DNA of 45,639 nucleotides from a virus, in the IMG/VR virus record IMGVR_UViG_3300045885_000140, positions 1 to 45,639 of that record; one strand, 5' to 3'. The notes below the pieces were generated by a model. The model saw only the letters and a list, made by a program, of their open reading frames with translations, was not told the DNA's origin and did no database searches. Positions within the stretch are counted from its first letter, which is position 1. Every line of letters starts with the position of its first letter. This document shows, piece by piece, positions 36,942 to 43,273 of the stretch. The position numbers and the translations under genes were made by a program.

Positions 36942-38783
36942 CTATCGGTACATGATGGAGATCGCGCCCGCGTCGAACGAGTTGGTGGTCGAGGCCAGCA
37001 CCTGAAGTTGATTGATCGCTCCCGCGATGGACTTGCTGCCACCGACTTGGCCGGCGGTTGGGGTCGTGCCGGTGTTCCCGTGCGTCCCCATAGTCACCCA
37101 AGTGTTGTTCACCGCATCCTCCAGCGTCAGCACCACCGTGAAGTTCACGAGGTTGTCCGCGTTGCCCAGTTGGTAGGCGGTGAATGCCACTCCCGCTGCG
37201 TTCGATCCGACGACCCAACTCCCGGCGTTCGTGCCGGAACCCGACACGTTGCTGTAGTTGGTAGTTTCCACCCCGCCGCTCGGACCGATGCGAATGATCC
37301 CTGCTGCGGTCCCGTTTTGACTGACGCCCACCCCTCGCACGATGATGATTTGGGTGTCAGAAGGAATGCCGGTGAAGGTGATGGACGTGCCTGACGTAGT
37401 CGCCTGCTCGGTCGCCTGCGTGAACAGCGCGCCCGCAGCGAGCTTCGCATTGTTGACGGTGCCATCGCTTGGCGTACCGATGGACATCGCGCTGACGACG
37501 CAGAACTCGATGTTGTCGGTGCCCGTGGGCGGGGCCGTCGTGAACGTGAGCGTCGAGCCGGACACCGAGTAGGTGTCGTGGTGCTGAACGACGCCAGTGA
37601 TCGTCACGATGACGTTGTTCTCGCTCACCGGCGCGGCCGGAAGAGCGAACGCGGTCGTGCTGCCGTCACCGCTTGCGCGCGAGATCGCGAAGGACGACGA
37701 GGCGTTGCCGACCGCCATCCCACGGAAGTTGAAGAAGTAGCCCGAGGTCGTAGTGTCGGCGACCAGCAGCGGCTTGCTGATCTGCCCGACGGTCGATGGC
37801 TCGGTCGCGGTCAGCGCTCCCGGCGTGGCCGAGAGGAAGTACACCGTACCGGCCGTGAGGCCAGACAGTCCGTCGAGCCACCCGCCAGCGTGCAGAGTGA
37901 AGTTGTCCGCGTCGGCAACGTCGCTGACGATGCCGACCACCTCGGCGGTGGCCGCGGCGTCGGCGTCCGCGAGCGTGTACGTCGAGCCGTTCAGGTAGAC
38001 GACGTGACCGACCGAGAACCCGTGCCCGGTCTGGTTGATGTCCTTCGTTGACCCGCCGCCGCCCGTCCCCGCCGGATCGTCCTTCCAGCCCTTCACGCCA
38101 GCGCCGTCGGTGCCGTAGACCTGATCCGGGCCCGGGCTCGCCTCGTCGCCCGAGAGCTTCAGGCCGCTCGCGTCCGAGGTGATCGACATCTGCGTGATCA
38201 CGCCGGTCGTGAGCGTGTTCGTCGCGTCGTCGTAGGTGTAGTTGATCGTCGTCGAGTCAGCGAGCAGCCCGCCGATCACGTCCTGCGCGGCCTCGGTGAA
38301 GTCGCTGATCGAGCCGGAGGTGATCGAGATCGCCGTGTTGCCCGCCGCCGTCAGGCGCCCCTTCGAGTCAACGGTGAACGTGGCGACCTGCGTCGCGCTG
38401 CCGTAGGAGGCGGCGACCACCCCCGTCGTCTTGAGCGCCGCCGAGATGGACGGCACGGAATCATCGTAGGTGACATCCAGCTCGGAGGAGTCGATCACGA
38501 GCGCGCCGACGAGATCCTGAACGTACTCGTCGTTGACATCCCACTGGATCTGGCCGGTCGTGCCGGTGTTGACGGTGATCGAGCTGCTGGTGGTGGTGAC
38601 GCGCTCCGCACCAAGGCCATCGACAGGGCTCGCGGTGATGAACTCGGCAGTCGCGAACAGGCTATCGATCTCGTCGATGCGCCCGGTGATCCAGTTGTAG
38701 AAGAGCGAGAACCAGCGGTCGAATGCCGCAGCAATGCCGCCGCTTACACGGAGCGCGTCCGGGTGAGCTGGCTTCTGCGGCAC
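36942..38783 (-). CDS. Tail fibre protein with C-terminal tip domain
   Basis: 613 residues. N-terminal helix region (GIAAAFDRWFSLFYNWITGR, virion-attachment end), then repetitive beta shaft segments (SITVNTGTTGQIQWDVNDEY, ATFTVDSKGRLTAAGNTAIS, TLTTGVITQMSITSDASGL), a middle beta domain (GHGFSVGHVVYLNGSTYTLA) and a strand-rich part (NNVIVTITGVVQHHDTYSVS). From about residue 455 comes the tip domain shared with two downstream genes (ITFTGIPSDTQIIIVRGVGV to NSFDAGAISIMYR). It would recognise the host surface. It starts three bases after the stop of the preceding ejection-protein gene. Confidence 0.83.
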   Translation of the reverse strand: MPQKPAHPDALRVSGGIAAAFDRWFSLFYNWITGRIDEIDSLFATAEFITASPVDGLGAERVTTTSSSITVNTGTTGQIQWDVNDEYVQDLVGALVIDSSELDVTYDDSVPSISAALKTTGVVAASYGSATQVATFTVDSKGRLTAAGNTAISITSGSISDFTEAAQDVIGGLLADSTTINYTYDDATNTLTTGVITQMSITSDASGLKLSGDEASPGPDQVYGTDGAGVKGWKDDPAGTGGGGSTKDINQTGHGFSVGHVVYLNGSTYTLADADAAATAEVVGIVSDVADADNFTLHAGGWLDGLSGLTAGTVYFLSATPGALTATEPSTVGQISKPLLVADTTTSGYFFNFRGMAVGNASSSFAISRASGDGSTTAFALPAAPVSENNVIVTITGVVQHHDTYSVSGSTLTFTTAPPTGTDNIEFCVVSAMSIGTPSDGTVNNAKLAAGALFTQATEQATTSGTSITFTGIPSDTQIIIVRGVGVSQNGTAAGIIRIGPSGGVETTNYSNVSGSGTNAGSWVVGSNAAGVAFTAYQLGNADNLVNFTVVLTLEDAVNNTWVTMGTHGNTGTTPTAGQVGGSKSIAGAINQLQVLASTTNSFDAGAISIMYR

Positions 38784-38786
38784 GCG

Positions 38787-40781
38787 CTACTCAACAACGT
38801 TTTCGGACATCAGGTACATCAACGCCTTCCTCGCGTGCGGAGGCGTCGTTGGCCCGGTCGGGTGCATGATCTGCTGGAGCGCGTTGCGACCCTGCGTCGT
38901 CATCAGGTGCTTGGCGACCTGACGGCGACCGATGATGCCGATCAGTGCGGCGGCGCCAGTCATCGGCGAGAGGAGCTGCCCGACGCCGATGCCGGAGATC
39001 GTGCCGTAGTTGATCAGCTTCTCCGCCGTCGGCGACTCGCCCTTGTAGCCCTTCAGGTTCAGGCGCCGCATCGCGGCCATGATGTTGTCGATCTGCTGCC
39101 CGATCGCCGGGTCACCGAAGAGCACGTCGCGCACCTTCTTCTCCGGCATCATCTTCAGGAAGCGCGTCGGCGAGAAGATGCGCTCGCCTGTCGCCGAGCC
39201 CTGCGGGACGACCATCGAGCGCTCGATCGCGTTCTCCAGCACGCCGCGCGCGAGCACGTCGGCGGAGCCGGGATCTACGCCGCGCACCGAGCGGATGATC
39301 TGATCCTGCGCGTTGACGCTCTTCAGCCCGAGGAAGCGCTCGCCGGCACGGTAGTAGTTCTCTTCGGTGATCTCGCCGACGATGCGATTGAGCGCGCTCT
39401 TCTCCAGCTTCTCGATCTGCTCGCTCGCCATCTTGTAGTTCCCGCGCGCGCGCATGAGCGCGTCGGAGAGCTGCTTCGCGGCGGTGCTGCCTTGCGCCTG
39501 CGCGGCGGTGTCGGCGAGATCGTCCAGCAGGGCGCGATGCAGGTCACGCTGAAGACGCACCGCCTCGCCCATATGCAGCGAGTCGAACACCTTCGCGCCC
39601 TTGCCGTAGCCGGCGTTGCCGAAGAGGCGCAGGTACTTCTGCATATCGCTCGCGCTGAGTGGGTCGTCGAAGCGCTTCACCCAGTGCAGCAGATCCTTCT
39701 GCAAGCCCTCCAAGATGCGCTCACCGTGATCATCGGTGTTCTCCGCCATGCGCTTCTGGATGATGGCGCGCGCACGCGAGGGGTCCACGATGGGCGTATG
39801 ACCGACGGCAGAATCGACGGCCGCGAAGTCCTGCGCCGCCTGCTGCGAGCGCGCACGGAAAAGCTGATCTGCCCAGTCATCGCGTGTCGTCTTTAAAGTG
39901 TGTCCCAGTGCCTGCGCGTCCACCTGAACGCCGCCGGTGATGCTGCTCATCGTGCGGTCCAGCTCAGCCATGACCGCGTTCATGTTGCCCTCCAGCCCCT
40001 CGCGCCCGAAGGAGCTGGCGAACGGGCCAAACTCGGACGCCTCCTGAACGCGCTTTAAAGACTGAGATCCCGTGAGCTGCGCGGTGTCCAGCTCCAGCCC
40101 GGGGATCGCACGCTCCAGCGCCCGGCCCTCGGCGACGACGCCGGGAGCTGCGGCGCGCTCAGCACGCCCCGCCAGCCACGCTGCAGCGGCCTTGGGCACC
40201 TGCCCGGTGCTGAGGAGCTGGGCGATGGGGCGCGCCAGAACGTTCCCCACGCCCTGCGTGGCGCCGCCCAGCAGGCCCGCCCGCCCAGCCTCCCCAGCCC
40301 GCTCCAGAACGGTCCTGTCCTCGGCCCCGGGGATCATGGCGCCGATGCCCTGCTTCACGAGGTTGCCCACTGCGGCCCCTCCAGCAGCCCCAGCGACGCC
40401 CGTGCCGATCGCCCCGGGCCCGGTGGGGGCGCCCAGCGCCGCCCCGCCCACGCCGCCCACGAGCGACCCCAGCATCTCTGGCACGTCCCCGAAGAGATCG
40501 GCGATGTCGGCCAGCTCCAGCCGTGTCGAGTCTGCGGGCCTCCAGCGCTCCGTGGGCGACGGACGCACGAGCACCTCCCCGCCTTGGGCGCGGACGTTCT
40601 CCGAGCCGTAGCGGGCCCTGTAGTAACTCGCCGGGTCGTTCTTGAAGGAGGCGAGCGCCCGGTCCCAGAAGCCAACCCCCTCGCCCCCGCGATCGACCTC
40701 GACCTCGCCGAAGACATCCGCGTCGGACAGCAGCCCGCCGCCGCCAAAGACCTGCGCGTCGGTGAGAAGCTCGCCGGCCAT
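38787..40781 (-). CDS. Internal virion/ejection protein candidate
   Basis: 664 residues. Residues about 100-145 form a Gly/Ala hydrophobic segment (GSLVGGVGGAALGAPTGPGA, IGTGVAGAAGGAAVGNLVKQ), and long charged helices follow (DQLFRARSQQAAQDFAAVDS, DLHRALLDDLADTAAQAQGS). Near the C-terminus is another hydrophobic stretch (LLSPMTGAAALIGIIGRR). This combination is typical of proteins stored in the head and ejected into the host envelope in P22- and T7-like phages (gp7/gp16/gp20 equivalents). It has two CTTTAAAG sites. Its ATG overlaps the previous stop (TAATG). Confidence 0.7.
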   Translation of the reverse strand: MAGELLTDAQVFGGGGLLSDADVFGEVEVDRGGEGVGFWDRALASFKNDPASYYRARYGSENVRAQGGEVLVRPSPTERWRPADSTRLELADIADLFGDVPEMLGSLVGGVGGAALGAPTGPGAIGTGVAGAAGGAAVGNLVKQGIGAMIPGAEDRTVLERAGEAGRAGLLGGATQGVGNVLARPIAQLLSTGQVPKAAAAWLAGRAERAAAPGVVAEGRALERAIPGLELDTAQLTGSQSLKRVQEASEFGPFASSFGREGLEGNMNAVMAELDRTMSSITGGVQVDAQALGHTLKTTRDDWADQLFRARSQQAAQDFAAVDSAVGHTPIVDPSRARAIIQKRMAENTDDHGERILEGLQKDLLHWVKRFDDPLSASDMQKYLRLFGNAGYGKGAKVFDSLHMGEAVRLQRDLHRALLDDLADTAAQAQGSTAAKQLSDALMRARGNYKMASEQIEKLEKSALNRIVGEITEENYYRAGERFLGLKSVNAQDQIIRSVRGVDPGSADVLARGVLENAIERSMVVPQGSATGERIFSPTRFLKMMPEKKVRDVLFGDPAIGQQIDNIMAAMRRLNLKGYKGESPTAEKLINYGTISGIGVGQLLSPMTGAAALIGIIGRRQVAKHLMTTQGRNALQQIMHPTGPTTPPHARKALMYLMSENVVE
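39891..39898. promoter_or_regulatory. CTTTAAAG palindrome, coding copy
   Basis: Lies in the ejection-protein gene as Leu(TTA)-Lys; only 162 bases from the next copy, the closest pair in the genome. Confidence 0.7.
40053..40060. promoter_or_regulatory. CTTTAAAG palindrome, coding copy
   Basis: Lies in the same ejection-protein gene as Leu(TTA)-Lys, paired with the site at 39891. Confidence 0.7.
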
Positions 40782-42046
40782 TACCGCCGCACCAGACCGG
40801 CGCCGAATTGGATCGCCGCCGCGGCCGGGTTGATCGGCGGCATCGACGGCGTTGCCGTCTGCGATGGCACCTGCTCACTCGTCGGCTGCGTCCAGCCCTG
40901 CCCGGTCCAGTACAGGTTCCCACGCGGGGTCGCGTAGACGCCGGGCGGGCGCTGATCGGGCGGCGGGATGCCGGCGCCGGGCGCAGGCGCGGCCGGCTCG
41001 ATCGCGCGCTGTGACGGCGCCGCGCGGCGACCAAACTCCGTCTGGTAGCGGCGCTCCGTCTGCTGCGACTGACGCTGCGCGACCTTCTGGATGTCGGCAA
41101 GGACGCGACGCACCTCGTCGTAGCTCTGCGCACGATCGAGCGCGCCGAAGGAATCCTGCAGCACCTTCAGCTCGCCCTCGCTGAGCGCACCGAAGCCGGT
41201 GGCGCCGGTCGGGCTCGCCGCCTTCAGTGCCTGAATCGTATTGAGCGCGATGCGACCTTTAAAGGCGTTGAGTCCGATCTGGAAGTCTTTCGCCTCGGAG
41301 CTGATCGGCAGCGCCGCCGCGATGTTGCCGGTCAGCCCGCTGCCCAGATACGCGCCCTTGTGCTCTCGCAGGCGCTTCGCCTCCTTGATGACATCGTCAA
41401 GAGCCTCCGTCACCGAGTCCACGTTGCTGCGCGCGATGACTGGCGCGGCCTCGCGTTCGAGGCGCTTCTTCTCCGCATCCTCGGCAGTGTTCGCAGCAGA
41501 CACTTCCTTCTGCCTGCGATCTGCCGCCGCGTCGTAGCGCTTGTCGAGGTTCGGCGTCGTGATGCCGCCGGGCAAACGCACGCCAGTCTGCCTGAACACC
41601 TCGTCGGCAATCCGCTCCGGCTCCATGAACTGCGAGAGATAGTCAGCCGTCGCGAACGCCTCCCTCATCTTCGCGTTGTAGTTCTGGCGTTCGAGCGCCG
41701 GCCCGATCCCAGCAGGGTCGGCGAGCGCGCGCCCGCCGGCCGCAGAAGCGCGGCTGCGCATGAGCGCCTCACCAGAGCTGATCGTGCGCGTTCCGCCCGG
41801 GCCCACGTTCGGGTTGTCGAGACGGTTGTAGCCGGAGACGGCGCCGCGCGCGTTCTGGATCGGGATGTCGAGCACCGCGCCCTGCCGGTCCACGAGATCG
41901 CGGATGTAGCGGTCTTCGAGCCACGCGATGTCTTCCGGGGCGAAGCGCAGCGCCTCGCCGCGAGCAATCATGTCGCGCCGGTCGCGAAAGTCGAGCGAGC
42001 CAGCGCCCTCGGCGCCACTGTAGTAGTCGGTGAGGAAGCCGGCCAT
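40781..42046 (-). CDS. Internal virion/ejection protein candidate
   Basis: 421 residues, mostly helical: DIAWLEDRYIRDLVDRQGAV, DSVTEALDDVIKEAKRLREH and a Pro-rich C-terminal region (PAPGAGIPPPDQRPPGVYAT) ending VQFGAGLVRR-like (AAAIQFGAGLVRR). A single Gly/Ala-rich segment lies near SGLTGNIAAALPI. It lies in the cluster of three large proteins between the gp10-like tail protein and the fibre, the ejection-protein position in P22-like genomes. A CTTTAAAG site encodes Ala-Phe-Lys. Confidence 0.65.
   Translation of the reverse strand: MAGFLTDYYSGAEGAGSLDFRDRRDMIARGEALRFAPEDIAWLEDRYIRDLVDRQGAVLDIPIQNARGAVSGYNRLDNPNVGPGGTRTISSGEALMRSRASAAGGRALADPAGIGPALERQNYNAKMREAFATADYLSQFMEPERIADEVFRQTGVRLPGGITTPNLDKRYDAAADRRQKEVSAANTAEDAEKKRLEREAAPVIARSNVDSVTEALDDVIKEAKRLREHKGAYLGSGLTGNIAAALPISSEAKDFQIGLNAFKGRIALNTIQALKAASPTGATGFGALSEGELKVLQDSFGALDRAQSYDEVRRVLADIQKVAQRQSQQTERRYQTEFGRRAAPSQRAIEPAAPAPGAGIPPPDQRPPGVYATPRGNLYWTGQGWTQPTSEQVPSQTATPSMPPINPAAAAIQFGAGLVRR
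41257..41264. promoter_or_regulatory. CTTTAAAG palindrome, coding copy
   Basis: Lies in the gene at 40781-42046 as Phe(TTT)-Lys(AAA). Confidence 0.7.
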
Positions 42047-43273
42047 CTACCACCTCCAAGTCGTCGAGGTTGCCCCGGGCATCGTGGTCGCGCCGTACGT
42101 CTGCGCGGTCGGGCTGATCCACTGCCCGGTGAGATCCATGTAGCGCTGCTGAGACTGATTCGCGGCACTGAAGTTGCCGCTGTTGTAGTTGGCGAGGATG
42201 TCGCCCTTCGCAGCGTTCACCGAGTCTTGGAACGGCGAGGTGATGCCCCCGGCGACGCGAGCAAGCTCCAGCTTCTTCTCTTCGAGCGCGAGGTTCCCGC
42301 CGCGCACGTTCAGATCTCCGGCGCCGAGCGAGAGCTGCCCGCCAGCCTGCAGGGCGGCGATGCGCGCCTTCGTCGCGTCGAGGTTCATCCCCTGCTCAGC
42401 CTGCCAGCGCTGCCCTTCGAGCTGCGCGCCCTGCCCGTAGGTGTCGGCCATCTTGTAGTACTCGCCCATCAGCGCCTGCGAGGTCGTGTCGCTGATCGCC
42501 TGCGCCGCGTTGCCGCTCTTCGAGATGCGCGAGGCAGCGAGTTTTCTGCTTGCGGCCTGCTGCGCGCGCGCAAGCGCTGCCTGCACGACCGGGTTGTTCT
42601 GGAAGGCGTTCGGGTTCATCAGGTGCGCCGAGTACTGGTCGTAGAGCGTACGATCCATCGGCGCAACCTTCGGGTTGATGTTCCCGAGCTGCGTGGCGTA
42701 GTTGCCGGCGCTGCCTGCCGATGCGTTCACGTTCGACGTATCGACCTGCTTGTTCCAGACCGTCGGGTCGAGCGTTGTGTACTGCGTGCGCACCGTGCCG
42801 GCGCCAGCCGGCGTCACTGATTGACCGTACATACCACCTCCGCCGCTTGGATAACCACCACCACCGCCGCCCTGCGCCTGTCCACCAGCCGTCCACGAGT
42901 TGCTCGTGCCCGGCAACTGCGGGCCAGTGTTCGCGCCGCCGCCAGCGTAGAGCGAGCCGCCGCCGTAGTAGGCGTCGTAGTTGTAGTTGCTGGCGCCGGT
43001 GTAGCCTCTCTCGTAGAGACGCGGGTCGTTGTAGCCGACACCGCTGTTCTCGCCGGCCGCAGCCTGCGGGCCGCGCGCGCGAGGGTCCATCATCTCGACC
43101 GTGAGGCGCCCCTCGGAGCCGAAGCCCTCCGGCGCATCGAGGAACGTGATCGGCGCGCGAGCAACGGTATTCGCTCCGCTCGACGCCGCCTCGGCCTCGC
43201 GCTGCTTCGCTGCCTGCTCCGGGCTGACGCGCCCGCCGTACGAGTAGCCGCTCGAATCGTATCCGACAGCCAT
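42047..43273 (-). CDS. Internal virion/ejection protein candidate, Gly/Tyr-rich N-terminus
   Basis: 408 residues. The first half is Gly/Tyr/Asn-rich and low complexity (NYNYDAYYGGGSLYAGGGAN, GGQAQGGGGGGYPSGGGGMY). The second half is helical with Ala/Gln-rich coiled coils (VVQAALARAQQAASRKLAAS, LDATKARIAALQAGGQLSLG). It is encoded directly after the gp10-like gene without spacing and ends with GGAGGTGGTAG, which serves the next gene. In P22-like phages gp26 and the ejection proteins occupy this position; a needle or ejection protein is most likely. Confidence 0.62.
   Translation of the reverse strand: MAVGYDSSGYSYGGRVSPEQAAKQREAEAASSGANTVARAPITFLDAPEGFGSEGRLTVEMMDPRARGPQAAAGENSGVGYNDPRLYERGYTGASNYNYDAYYGGGSLYAGGGANTGPQLPGTSNSWTAGGQAQGGGGGGYPSGGGGMYGQSVTPAGAGTVRTQYTTLDPTVWNKQVDTSNVNASAGSAGNYATQLGNINPKVAPMDRTLYDQYSAHLMNPNAFQNNPVVQAALARAQQAASRKLAASRISKSGNAAQAISDTTSQALMGEYYKMADTYGQGAQLEGQRWQAEQGMNLDATKARIAALQAGGQLSLGAGDLNVRGGNLALEEKKLELARVAGGITSPFQDSVNAAKGDILANYNSGNFSAANQSQQRYMDLTGQWISPTAQTYGATTMPGATSTTWRW

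Noticed and set aside
35445-38783. Diversity-generating retroelement acting on the fibre tips
   Set aside because: No reverse transcriptase gene and no template/variable repeat pair with adenine-specific differences was seen.
1505-41264. CTTTAAAG as a restriction site to be avoided
   Set aside because: Restriction targets are normally depleted in phage genomes; this one is greatly enriched. Protection by modification remains possible.
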